Shown here: piece by piece, positions 1 to 6,570 of the stretch
Position numbering within the stretch: the first letter of the stretch is position 1
Layout of the letters: every line of letters begins with the position of its first letter
NCBI GenBank assembly: GCA_050011095.1
Contig: JBEKJU010000072.1
Location: forward strand, 1-13,283
Direction: 5' to 3'
Origin: JBEKJU01 sp050011095
GTDB lineage: Bacteria; Desulfobacterota; Syntrophorhabdia; Syntrophorhabdales; WCHB1-27
Length of the DNA: 13,283 bases
The notes under the pieces: model-generated
Databases searched by the model: none
What the model saw: only the letters and a program-made list of their open reading frames with translations
Told to the model about the DNA's origin: nothing
Translations under genes and position numbers: made by a program

Positions 1-47
1 TCCGTAATGCGGTTTCCCTTCGGAAGCTCTGCAACAGTTCGCGCCAT
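1..47 (-). CDS. IS4-family transposase, N-terminal fragment (cut by window edge)
   Basis: Reading leftward from an ATG at 47-45, the frame stays open to the window edge and encodes MARTVAELPKGNRIT. This opening closely resembles the N-terminal domain of a common IS4-family transposase group (MART-AELP-G-RIT-). A GAGGAG ribosome-binding site sits at 58-53, a good distance before the ATG. Only about 15 codons are visible, so nothing can be said about the DDE catalytic domain or whether the element is intact. The call rests on recognising a short but distinctive start and on the IS-end-like sequence just upstream. Confidence 0.6.
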   Translation of the reverse strand, partial: MARTVAELPKGNRIT

Positions 48-94
48 CTTTGCTCCTCACTTGGATAGGATGGCACATTTTATCACAAAGACTA

Positions 95-113
95 CGTTAA
101 GTGAACAGTATTG
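95..113 (-). repeat. Probable terminal inverted repeat of the IS4-family element
   Basis: Read on the minus strand from 113 the sequence is CAATACTGTTCACTTAACG. Its shape (AAT-C-GTTCA-TTAA) resembles ends of IS4-group elements. It lies about 50 bp upstream of the transposase start, where such an end is expected. The partner repeat would lie outside the window, so the boundary near 113 is inferred from resemblance only. Confidence 0.4.
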
Positions 114-509
114 TGCTTAAGGCCCGCTATCTGGTGGTGTTCACCGGCCAGGAGTTCGTTACCAGGAGTGCATGGCTCTTGCACCCTTCGGACCGCTGGA
201 ATTGAACCGACAATAACCCCGCTTAAGCCTTCCATCGTCACCCGTCAGGTAGCGTCGTTTAACCGCCTGGCGCAGGAACTCGCGAAATGGGCAGAATCTC
301 AAGGGAAAGGGGACGAGTTGGACCGTGCTGTTTCAGATCCGAAACGACACCGGATGGGAGCCGACCTTTTCTCGTAATCGGCGGCTTGGCCGATCGGCGA
401 ATTTGCGATTACGGGGGTGCAATGCGTGGGCGACCGATGCCACGACAGGCGTACGACCGTGCCGGCAATTCCTCCCCAACCGCAGGCATGCTCCTTGAGA
501 TGAGCGCAA
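114..509. other. Gene-poor stretch between the IS end and the methyltransferase operon
   Basis: No convincing gene was found on either strand. The longest frame with somewhat protein-like content ends at 377 on the plus strand and has no ribosome-binding site. It could be the tail of a gene broken by the IS, but I could not assign a family. A 6-bp hairpin (ATCGGC/GCCGAT) lies at 377-394, without the T-run needed to call it a terminator for the leftward operon ending at 510. Confidence 0.4.
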
Positions 510-1316
510 TCATCCTTGCTTGCCATACAACCCCTGCCGAAAGGCCGTGATGAATCTTCTGCAAAACCTGTCGTTTCCCACGAGCGCCTGTGATGCCATC
601 ATCACCCCCCGCATCTCTTCATCCGTCGGGTCGAGTATGTAGGAGTCCATCCCGCGGGCCATGGTCTGTACCATGAATGTCCTGTTCAGCAGATGCCTCG
701 CCGGCAGGCCGAACGAAATGTTGGTCAGTCCGCACACGGTATGGACACCGGGGTAGGCGTTCATGATCTGCTGAACCGCGTCCAACACCTCGACCCCGTG
801 ACGTTCGCCTGTACTTATCGGCGTGACGAGGGGGTCGATGTAGATATCGTCCAGGGCGACCCCCGCGGCCGTCAGTCTGGTTATCAGGGAACCCGCGATC
901 CTGACCCTCTCCTTTGCGCTCTTGGGCATTCCGGCGTCCTCGATGCACAGGGCTATGATTTTCGTCCCGTATTTCTTCACCAGGGGAAGCACCGCGGCCC
1001 ACCGCGGCGCCTCATCCGTGATGGAATTGATCATCCACTGGCCGTGAGCGGCTTTTTTCAGCGCCGCTTCCAGGGCTGAAGGGTTGGGACTGTCCACACA
1101 CAAGGGGAGGGCGGTTGCCTCCAGCACCGTTTCAACGAGCCAGTCCATGGTCGGCGCTTCCGCTTCCGCGAAGGTTCCGCAGTTCACGTCGATACACGCC
1201 GCCCCAGCCTTTTCCTGGGCCTTCACAATGTCCCGGATATACGGGGCATCCCTTTTTTCTACTGCCTCGCGTACCGGCTTCCTGCTCGTATTTATTAGCT
1301 CGCCGATGATCAACAT
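510..1316 (-). CDS. Methyltetrahydrofolate:corrinoid protein methyltransferase (AcsE-like)
   Basis: This 268-residue protein is a pterin-binding TIM-barrel methyltransferase of the MeTr/AcsE type. These enzymes move a methyl group between tetrahydrofolate N5 and the cobalt of a corrinoid protein in the cytoplasm. Family landmarks are in order: MLIIGELINTSRK at the start, DVNCGT at 43-48, CVDSPNP at 73-79, INS at 96-98, ALCIEDAGMP at 122-131, IDPLV at 160-164 and CGLTNISFGLP at 195-205. D75, N97, D161 and N199 line up, within one residue, with the pterin-contacting residues known in Moorella MeTr (D75, N96, D160, N199). It is the last gene of a three-gene leftward operon, 64 bp after the URO-D-family gene, with AAGGCGG as ribosome-binding site. 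In this context it probably delivers substrate-derived methyl groups to tetrahydrofolate. It lacks the extra domains of MetH, and no CODH/ACS genes are nearby. Confidence 0.9.
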   Translation of the reverse strand: MLIIGELINTSRKPVREAVEKRDAPYIRDIVKAQEKAGAACIDVNCGTFAEAEAPTMDWLVETVLEATALPLCVDSPNPSALEAALKKAAHGQWMINSITDEAPRWAAVLPLVKKYGTKIIALCIEDAGMPKSAKERVRIAGSLITRLTAAGVALDDIYIDPLVTPISTGERHGVEVLDAVQQIMNAYPGVHTVCGLTNISFGLPARHLLNRTFMVQTMARGMDSYILDPTDEEMRGVMMASQALVGNDRFCRRFITAFRQGLYGKQG

Positions 1317-1380
1317 GGGTTTTCCGCCTTCCTATGTCTGTGTGTTTTCCAATCAGCCGTCCCTTTGTGCGCCTACGTCC

Positions 1381-2490
1381 CTACTTTCCGGTGGCGGCGG
1401 AGATCATGGCCTTTACATTCTCCGGCTTGGCGTTGGGCGGAATATCGCAGCCCTGGGCCAGTATGAACCCGGAGGGCCCTATATCCCGTATGAGCCCCAC
1501 GGCATAATCGTACACCTCGTCGGGCGTGCCCAGGGTGAGGAGGGCGGCGGGGACATCACCCATGATGCACATGCGGTCTCCCAGCACCTCTTTGATCTTC
1601 CGGATGTCGGTAAAGCCGTCGGGAGAGAAGACGCACCTGCCACGGGGAAACTCGCGGAAGAACTCGAGGTCCCGTTCCCAGTTCGAGTCGAGATGAAATA
1701 CCGGGATCACGCCTTCTTCCAGAACGACCTCCACCAGTCTCTTGAAGTAGGGCCATACAAACCGCTGCCAGAGCTTTGGGGAGAGGAACTCACTCGCGCC
1801 ACGCCAGCCCCCGACCCAGAACGCCACCGGCTTCAACAGGCGCAGCACCTGCCGCGCGTTCTCGGTGATATCGGGCATTGCCGCATCCATAACCGCTTGC
1901 ACTTTATCGGGTATCTTGAAGAGGTCCCTGGTGAACTTCCTCATGGTACGGCCGCCGCACAGGCATTCATACGGTATGGTGACAATCCCCGGGCTGAACG
2001 GCACGATTCCCGCATCCTCGAAGTTCTTGGCGGCCTGGGGGAAATATGCAAGGACAGGGCCCACCTTTTCCAAGTGATTGTCCAGCTTGTCTCTGAAGAA
2101 CTCGCCGGTAAAGTAGTTCCAGCCTTTCTCGATAATGGTGTCATAATCGTCAGTGGTGACCAGCTCCAGCTCATCGACCTGCCACAGGTCGTTATCCGGC
2201 AGCTCCCGGCCGGGGATCTTGATCTTCGACAGCCAGAGCAGGCTGAGCATGTAGACGCTGTACGTCGCGTGTTGCACGCCGTCAACCTCCCCGATGGTGG
2301 TGAACGTCTGGAACATGGCCTGGTGCGCCTTTTCGACATGTACCGCAAACTCGGACATCTTCATGCCGGTGTACCGTGCGCAGAACGAATCCGCGAGCGG
2401 GACAACGGGGACCCTGTCCGGCTTTCTCAATTCTACCGCCGCCTTGATCCTGTTGAGGCGTTCTTCGTATAATTCTCGCGTCGATTTCAT
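1381..2490 (-). CDS. Uroporphyrinogen-decarboxylase-family methyltransferase (MtaA/MtvB-like)
   Basis: This 369-residue protein belongs to the URO-D superfamily branch used in corrinoid-dependent methyl transfer (MtaA, MtbA, CmuA, and O-demethylase MtvB-type enzymes), not haem synthesis. The N-terminus RLNRIKAAVELRKPDRVPV (11-29) is the classic family opening. The metal-binding region is at VFHLDSNWE (264-272) and the late cysteine at QGCDIPP (346-352). MtaA-type enzymes bind zinc with H-x-C plus a downstream C; here the pair is H266-x-D268 with C348, so one thiolate position is an aspartate. The start overlaps the stop of the corrinoid-protein gene by ATGA, showing tight translational coupling. 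Sandwiched between a corrinoid protein and a methyl-THF methyltransferase, it is the likely substrate:corrinoid methyltransferase. The substrate cannot be read from sequence; methoxylated aromatics or another methyl donor are possible. Confidence 0.85.
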   Translation of the reverse strand: MKSTRELYEERLNRIKAAVELRKPDRVPVVPLADSFCARYTGMKMSEFAVHVEKAHQAMFQTFTTIGEVDGVQHATYSVYMLSLLWLSKIKIPGRELPDNDLWQVDELELVTTDDYDTIIEKGWNYFTGEFFRDKLDNHLEKVGPVLAYFPQAAKNFEDAGIVPFSPGIVTIPYECLCGGRTMRKFTRDLFKIPDKVQAVMDAAMPDITENARQVLRLLKPVAFWVGGWRGASEFLSPKLWQRFVWPYFKRLVEVVLEEGVIPVFHLDSNWERDLEFFREFPRGRCVFSPDGFTDIRKIKEVLGDRMCIMGDVPAALLTLGTPDEVYDYAVGLIRDIGPSGFILAQGCDIPPNAKPENVKAMISAATGK

Positions 2491-3125
2491 ACCCGGTCAC
2501 CCCCCACATATTTTTTTGAAAGTTCCACCGCTTCCTGCGGGTTCTTGCACACCGCGTCGGCATCGACGTACCTGCGCGTCGCTTCGTCCACCGGGCCTCC
2601 TCCGATCAATATTGTGAGGTTATTCCGCAACCCCGCGTCACCTATGGACTTTATGGCCTCCTTTATGTTGTCGAAGGCGGTGGTCAGGAGGCAGGACATC
2701 CCGACGATCTGAGGTCGATGCTCCTTTATCGCCTCAATATATTTGGCGGTCGGCACGTCAACCCCGAGGTCGATTACTTTGAAACCGTTGCATCCCACCA
2801 CGGTGGTCACGATGTCCTTGCCTATGTCGTGCACGTCGCCATAGATGGTGCCGATGACGAAGGTTCCGTACTTCGGCGGGCCTGCCTGCTCGAAATCGTC
2901 TTTCAGCATGGCGGAGATTCCCTTGAAGATCTCCGCGGACATGATCAGCTCCGAAAGGAAATACTCCTTCGTCTCATACTTCTTCCCTACGATGCTCATC
3001 CCTTCCTGCAGATACCCGATGATGTCGAGCCCGGGCACATTCAGGTTTCGAAGGGCCTTCACCTGCTCCACAACCGCGTCTTCGTCGAGATCGGCCATTG
3101 CCTCAATAAGGTCTTGTTTACTCAT
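2487..3125 (-). CDS. Corrinoid (B12-binding) methyl-carrier protein 1
   Basis: This 212-residue protein is a typical two-domain methyltransferase cognate corrinoid protein (MtaC/MtvC/MtbC type). Residues 1-85 form the helical cap domain. Residues 88-205 form the Rossmann-like B12 domain, with the base-off/His-on signature GDVHDIGKDI (96-105; H99 is the predicted lower cobalt ligand), GMSCLLT (142-148) and IGGGP (174-178) around the nucleotide tail. It carries the methyl group between the URO-D-family enzyme and the methyl-THF enzyme encoded after it. It is the first gene of the leftward operon, with ribosome-binding site AAAGGAGG at 3140-3133 seven bases before the ATG. Its stop overlaps the next start in ATGA. 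A HutC-class operator lies 22 bp upstream of the start codon. Confidence 0.93.
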   Translation of the reverse strand: MSKQDLIEAMADLDEDAVVEQVKALRNLNVPGLDIIGYLQEGMSIVGKKYETKEYFLSELIMSAEIFKGISAMLKDDFEQAGPPKYGTFVIGTIYGDVHDIGKDIVTTVVGCNGFKVIDLGVDVPTAKYIEAIKEHRPQIVGMSCLLTTAFDNIKEAIKSIGDAGLRNNLTILIGGGPVDEATRRYVDADAVCKNPQEAVELSKKYVGGDRV

Positions 3126-3146
3126 AACCGCTCCTCCTTTGGAGAA

Positions 3147-3156
3147 TGTCTATACA
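3147..3156. promoter_or_regulatory. GntR/HutC-class operator, leftward operon
   Basis: The sequence TGTCTATACA contains GTCTATAC, which fits the GT-N-TA-N-AC half-site palindrome described for HutC-subfamily GntR regulators. It lies just after the leftward -10 and covers the predicted start point, a classic repressor position. A 9-of-10 identical copy lies at 3322-3331 in front of the GntR gene. Confidence 0.6.
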
Positions 3157-3160
3157 TCTA

Positions 3161-3190
3161 TATCTATGATGGTTGAGGCCTCCGTGTCAA
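3161..3190 (-). promoter_or_regulatory. Predicted promoter of the leftward methyl-transfer operon
   Basis: On the minus strand a perfect -35 hexamer TTGACA runs from 3190 to 3185. A weaker -10 candidate TAGATA runs from 3166 to 3161, with an 18-bp spacer. The expected start of transcription is near 3154, inside the operator at 3147-3156. The -35 is convincing; the -10 is only a 3-of-6 match in an AT-rich run, so its register could shift by a few bases. Confidence 0.5.
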
Positions 3191-3295
3191 GTCTTTTTTA
3201 TCGCAAAAACACGGACGACCCGCGGCGCATGGTTTTGTAATCTCCCTTGGAATATAAGGTTTATCCGGAAAGCCCGGAGCGGCCGCATTCAGGAC

Positions 3296-3324
3296 TTGAC
3301 AACATAAGTTTTACTCTGTATTGT
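3296..3324 (+). promoter_or_regulatory. Predicted promoter of the gntR-led rightward operon
   Basis: A perfect TTGACA at 3296-3301 is separated by exactly 17 bp from TATTGT at 3319-3324 (4 of 6 matches to the -10 consensus). Transcription should start near 3331, about 48 bp before the regulator's ATG. The operator palindrome at 3322-3331 overlaps the -10 and start point, suggesting autoregulation. Confidence 0.6.
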
Positions 3325-3331
3325 ATATACA
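3322..3331. promoter_or_regulatory. GntR/HutC-class operator, rightward operon
   Basis: TGTATATACA is a perfect 10-bp palindrome containing GTATATAC, an exact match to the GT-N-TA-N-AC HutC-subfamily consensus. It overlaps the last bases of the -10 element and the predicted start of transcription of the operon whose first gene is itself a HutC-type GntR regulator. Confidence 0.65.
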
Positions 3332-3378
3332 GGTTTACCCCTTTTTGCCGGGCAGCAGTATCAGGTCGAAGGCGGAAT

Positions 3379-4110
3379 ATGGAATCAGCGAAAATTGGCA
3401 AGTCCTTTTTCCCACTCTATTTTAGGTTGGCCGAAGACATCAGGCGTCGCATCGCCTCAGGGGACCTCAAACCGGGCGATTTGGTTCCCAGTGAAGCGCA
3501 GCTCTGCGGTCTTTACGGGATCAGCAGGATGACCGTCAGACAAGGGTTGAAACTGCTGGCCGAAGAGGGATTGATTGAATCGTTCCGGGGCAGAGGGACC
3601 TTCGTCACCCATCCCAAGTTCAATCGACTGATCCTGGAACTGCCCGACAGCCGGCACAATCCGCTCGGCGACACAAAGCTGCGGCTCCTGGGGATCGACG
3701 TCATTTCCGCCGATATCGGCGTCGCATCCGTCCTCAAGATACGCACCAGGGCCAAGGTGATACGGTTCAGGAAGCTCTATCTTCTCGACAACAGACCGAT
3801 CGCGACGGATAACCGGTTCATTGTTTACCGGCAGGGACAGCCTGTCGTGGAGAAGGAGATCCATTACGCGGCTTTTCCTGAGTTCGTGGCACGACATACG
3901 GGGTTAGCGGCAAACCGCAACGAGGTGACGTTCTCGGCGGTCCTGCTCGATAGGGACACGGCGCTCACCCTGGCGACAGTGGAAGGGAAACCGGGCCTCC
4001 GGATCGAGCAGCTCGTATTCGGGGCGGATGAACAGCGCCTTGGGTGGTCTGTCATGATATGTGACGGCGAACGGTACCGTCTTCAGGGTCTTACGAGATC
4101 GTTCCTGTAG
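3379..4110 (+). CDS. GntR-family transcriptional regulator, HutC/UTRA type
   Basis: A 243-residue cytoplasmic DNA-binding regulator. The GntR winged helix-turn-helix spans about residues 12-76, with LAEDIRRRIASGDLKPGD, then VPSEAQLCGLYGISRMTVRQ and the wing GRGTFV at 71-76. Residues about 95-238 form a UTRA ligand-binding domain of the HutC subfamily. The frame is open upstream to 3247, but the start at 3379 is preferred because it lies downstream of the promoter, has AGGCGG a few bases before it, and gives the usual family N-terminus (F-PLY-RLAEDIR). It is the first gene of the rightward operon, 14 bp before the second corrinoid gene. Matching HutC-class operators occur at both divergent promoters, so it probably represses both operons until it binds a ligand. 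The ligand is unknown; a methylated growth substrate or its product is a reasonable guess. Confidence 0.92.
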   Translation: MESAKIGKSFFPLYFRLAEDIRRRIASGDLKPGDLVPSEAQLCGLYGISRMTVRQGLKLLAEEGLIESFRGRGTFVTHPKFNRLILELPDSRHNPLGDTKLRLLGIDVISADIGVASVLKIRTRAKVIRFRKLYLLDNRPIATDNRFIVYRQGQPVVEKEIHYAAFPEFVARHTGLAANRNEVTFSAVLLDRDTALTLATVEGKPGLRIEQLVFGADEQRLGWSVMICDGERYRLQGLTRSFL

Positions 4111-4124
4111 AAAAGGGGTATGGG

Positions 4125-4808
4125 ATGAGTCAGAGCATTCTGGTAGGGGCTATGCTGCGCCTCGACGAGGAGAGGGTCCTCACCATAGTGGCCAATATGC
4201 TCGATAAAGGCACCCTTCCCATGGATATCATGGACGGCATGCGGGAGGGGATCATCAGGGTCAGGCAGATGTACGAGCAGGGGAAGTTCTTTCTGGCCGA
4301 TCTCATGATGGCCGCGGAGATCTTCACGGCCGTGGCGCAGATGCTCAAGAAGATCAAAAGCATTTCCGGCTCTGAAGGGCCGCCAGGTGAGCCCGTCGTC
4401 ATCGGCACGGTCAAGAATGACATCCACGATATCGGCAAGAATATCATGGTGCAGCTCCTGCAGTACAAAGGTTTCCAGGTCATAGACCTGGGCGTGGACG
4501 TTGCCCCTCTGGATTTCGTCAGGGCCGCCAGGGACCATGCATCCAAAGTCCTCTTTCTTTCCGGACTCCTCACCCTTTCTTATGAGCCGATGAAGCTGAC
4601 CGTACAGGAACTGCAAAGGAATAACCTGAGAGAAGGCATCAAGGTGGTCATCGGGGGTCTCGTCAACGAACAGGTGAGGAAGTTCGTGAACGCCGACTAT
4701 TGGACCAGGGACAGTTGGGTCGGCCTCGATCTCTGCCAGACCATCCTGTTTCCCCGGGGCCGGGGAATCGATAAAGCGGAAAGAGGAAAGAAAGAATGGA
4801 CAGCGTGA
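4125..4808 (+). CDS. Corrinoid (B12-binding) protein 2
   Basis: A 227-residue corrinoid protein of the same architecture as the one encoded at 2487-3125. A helical cap (1-85) precedes a B12 domain with TVKNDIHDIGKNI (95-107; H101 predicted cobalt ligand), FLSGLLT (144-150) and VIGG (175-178). After the B12 domain it has a charged tail (RGRGIDKAERGKKEWTA) that protein 1 lacks. The ATG at 4125 lies 14 bp after the regulator's stop with AAAAGGGG ahead of it. The last 13 bp overlap the start of the DUF1638 gene. It sits with accessory genes and not with a methyltransferase, so its partner is not obvious. It might be an alternative carrier for the divergent enzymes, or serve in corrinoid activation or sensing. 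The B12-binding call is firm; the specific role is not. Confidence 0.92.
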   Translation: MSQSILVGAMLRLDEERVLTIVANMLDKGTLPMDIMDGMREGIIRVRQMYEQGKFFLADLMMAAEIFTAVAQMLKKIKSISGSEGPPGEPVVIGTVKNDIHDIGKNIMVQLLQYKGFQVIDLGVDVAPLDFVRAARDHASKVLFLSGLLTLSYEPMKLTVQELQRNNLREGIKVVIGGLVNEQVRKFVNADYWTRDSWVGLDLCQTILFPRGRGIDKAERGKKEWTA

Positions 4809-5500
4809 TCGTCGCGTGCCGAACCATAGAGGACGAATTGAACTTGGCGGTGCGGAAAACCGGATGCCGGCACCCCATACTCTGGATAGAGTCGGGCCTG
4901 CACGTCAGCCCTGATGCGCTCAAGAAACGTCTACAGGACGAGATTGACCACATCGGCAATATCGGGCAGGCCCTCCTGGCATTCGGCTATTGCGGCAACG
5001 CCTTGCTCGGGCTCAGGGCGCCGGAGTTCCGGCTCGTGTTCCCCCGCGTGGACGATTGCATCACCCTGATGCTGGGCTCGCGCGAGAAACGTAGCGAGAT
5101 ATCCCGCGAGTCGGGGACCTACTTTCTTACGAAGGGATGGCTCGACTACGAGAGGAATATATGGGTCGAATACCAGGCGTCGGCAAAGCGCTTTGGAAAA
5201 GAAAAGGCCGCCAGGATCTATAAATCGATGCTCCGGCACTATCAGAGGCTGGGCATCATCGACACCGGGGCCTATGAACTCGACCCCATCGTCGAAAGGG
5301 CCAGGCATATCGCCTGCGAGCTGGGGCTCACGCCCCATGTGATCCGGGGAACGCTCCACTATATCGAAAAGCTTCTGACCGGCCCCTGGGACCAGGATTT
5401 TATTCTGATCCCCCCGGGAGAGACAATAGCCATGGAGCATATCTATGGAGGGGGAGCCGAGGCCGATCGACTGCCAGCCACGCAACCCCTTCAGTTGTGA
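4796..5500 (+). CDS. DUF1638 domain protein
   Basis: A 234-residue protein that I recognise as DUF1638. The landmarks are VIVACRTIEDEL at the start, WIESGLHVSPDALKKRL (30-46), GYCGNALLGL (64-73), RVDDCITLMLGS (84-95) and GTYFLTKGWLDY (107-118). The conserved cysteines are C8, C66 and C88 and could bind metal or a cofactor, but this is inference. No membrane segment or signal peptide is seen. To my knowledge the family has no established biochemical function; members often occur near corrinoid methyltransferase genes in methanogens and anaerobic bacteria. The start overlaps the corrinoid gene's end by 13 bp, with GAGGAAAG at 4783-4790 as ribosome-binding site. The CobW-like gene follows after 16 bp. 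This tight linkage suggests it acts on or with the corrinoid protein. About 30 C-terminal residues (proline- and glycine-rich) look less conserved. Confidence 0.8.
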   Translation: MDSVIVACRTIEDELNLAVRKTGCRHPILWIESGLHVSPDALKKRLQDEIDHIGNIGQALLAFGYCGNALLGLRAPEFRLVFPRVDDCITLMLGSREKRSEISRESGTYFLTKGWLDYERNIWVEYQASAKRFGKEKAARIYKSMLRHYQRLGIIDTGAYELDPIVERARHIACELGLTPHVIRGTLHYIEKLLTGPWDQDFILIPPGETIAMEHIYGGGAEADRLPATQPLQL

Positions 5501-5516
5501 ACCGGGAACGGTTGCC

Positions 5517-6125
5517 ATGCAGGTGATCATCTTCGGCGGGTTCGTCGGTTCGGGAAAAACCAGTCTCATACTCTCCCTGGCCCATTTTCTTACAAGAAGG
5601 CGGAAGCCGGAGCGGCCTTCCCTCGTTATCATCGAGAACGAGATCGGCGAGATCGGTATCGACCAAAAGGTGCTCGCATCACGGGGTCTCGTCGTGAAGG
5701 AACTTTTTTCCGGCTGCATTTGCTGTCAACTGACGGCGGACCTGATAACGACCTTACGCGACGTGGCAGACAAGATCGATCCGGCATGGGTCATCGTCGA
5801 GGCGACTGGGCTCGCGTATCCGGGAAAGATCTCGGATAGCCTGAAGAAATACGGCAGAGGGATCGAACGCATCAGGACCGTGACCGTCGTCGACGCAGAG
5901 CGGTGGGAGGAGCTTGTCACGGTCTCGCCGATACTGGTGGAAACACAGGTGGCTGAAGGTAATGTGATACTGATAAACAAAACGGATCTGGTCGATGAAG
6001 CAGCACTGCAGTCCGTGGAGGATGACGTGACGCGACTCAATTCACGCGCTTTTGTCTACAAGGTGTCGGCCTTCGGAACGATCGACGACGGATTATGGGA
6101 AAAAATGGATGGGCGTGATGATTGA
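5517..6125 (+). CDS. CobW/HypB/UreG-family GTPase, short form without C-terminal domain
   Basis: A 202-residue P-loop GTPase of the G3E (CobW/UreG/HypB) family, which moves or inserts metals or assists cofactor assembly. Seen are Walker A GGFVGSGKTS (7-16), the ENEIGEIGID switch region (40-49), the CobW metal motif GCICC (66-70), EATG (95-98) and the guanine-specificity motif NKTD (154-157). The protein stops soon after the GTPase fold, without the CobW C-terminal domain and without the internal His-rich loop of longer members. The frame opens at 5445, but ATG 5517 is chosen because it begins directly at the family start (MQVIIFGGF) and avoids a long overlap with DUF1638. Its end overlaps the next gene, which carries a His-rich N-terminus. 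Likely metal (Co, Zn or Ni) handling or corrinoid maturation; the metal cannot be told from sequence. Confidence 0.88.
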   Translation: MQVIIFGGFVGSGKTSLILSLAHFLTRRRKPERPSLVIIENEIGEIGIDQKVLASRGLVVKELFSGCICCQLTADLITTLRDVADKIDPAWVIVEATGLAYPGKISDSLKKYGRGIERIRTVTVVDAERWEELVTVSPILVETQVAEGNVILINKTDLVDEAALQSVEDDVTRLNSRAFVYKVSAFGTIDDGLWEKMDGRDD

Positions 6126-6570
6126 TCCCGGCGACGCCCCGCCCGATCACGATCACGGAGGCCCTCCCGGCACAACCGGAGGGCACGCCCACGGCCATCC
6201 CGATCCCGAGCCGTCGGTGTATTCCCACTCGCTCTCCGCCAGACTTGACAGAACGATCACCGGAAAAGAACTGATCGCCCGTGTGACGGATTGTGTGAAC
6301 GATTTGAACCTCTGGGCGCGTGAACATGGAGTCCTCGTCGGCCATATCAAGGTTTTTGTGGAGGGCGAGGAAACCCTGAAGGTGTGGATTGCGTCCACGG
6401 GGAGGGAAGTGAACCTCAACATATCCGCTGGCTGCCGGGGTACCCGCGTGGGGGCCTTTACGCTGGACATGACCGCCATCATGCTCGGGACCGACAGCCA
6501 ATCCCTGCGCGCGGCAGTGCTCGAAACCGTCAACAAGAGAATACACATCGACTTGGGGATCGGCCGTTAG
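6118..6570 (+). CDS. Small protein with histidine-rich N-terminus, unknown function
   Basis: A 150-residue protein that I cannot assign to a named family. Residues 1-30 carry a His/Gly/Pro/Asp-rich segment (DHDHGG at 10-15, GGHAHGHP at 21-28) typical of metal-binding tails in nickel, zinc and cobalt chaperones. Residues 35-150 look like a compact mixed alpha/beta domain (VYSHSLSARLDRTITGKEL, then KVFVEGEETLKVWIAS). No signal peptide or membrane helix is seen. The start is uncertain: ATG 6118 overlaps the CobW gene's stop by 8 bp, while ATG 6109 adds three residues and is equally possible; neither has a strong ribosome-binding site. It is last in the rightward operon. The His-rich segment missing from the short CobW-like GTPase may be supplied here in trans, so a partnership in metal delivery is plausible but inferred. 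Confidence 0.75.
   Translation: MIDPGDAPPDHDHGGPPGTTGGHAHGHPDPEPSVYSHSLSARLDRTITGKELIARVTDCVNDLNLWAREHGVLVGHIKVFVEGEETLKVWIASTGREVNLNISAGCRGTRVGAFTLDMTAIMLGTDSQSLRAAVLETVNKRIHIDLGIGR

Noticed and set aside
190..226. Possible tRNA T-arm on the minus strand (GGTTCAATTCC)
   Set aside because: The stem has a mismatch and no acceptor or CCA follows.
377..394. Terminator for the leftward operon
   Set aside because: A 6-bp stem is present but there is no T-run on either side.
1084..2472. Long plus-strand open frame opposite the methyltransferase genes
   Set aside because: It is an antisense shadow of the URO-D-family and AcsE-like genes, whose family motifs are unambiguous.
3247..3378. Upstream extension of the GntR regulator
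   Set aside because: It would place the start codon before the predicted promoter and operator, and the extra residues do not resemble the family.
5445..5516. Upstream extension of the CobW-like GTPase to an earlier start
   Set aside because: The added residues are not family-like and would overlap the DUF1638 gene by 56 bp; ATG 5517 begins exactly at the conserved first strand.
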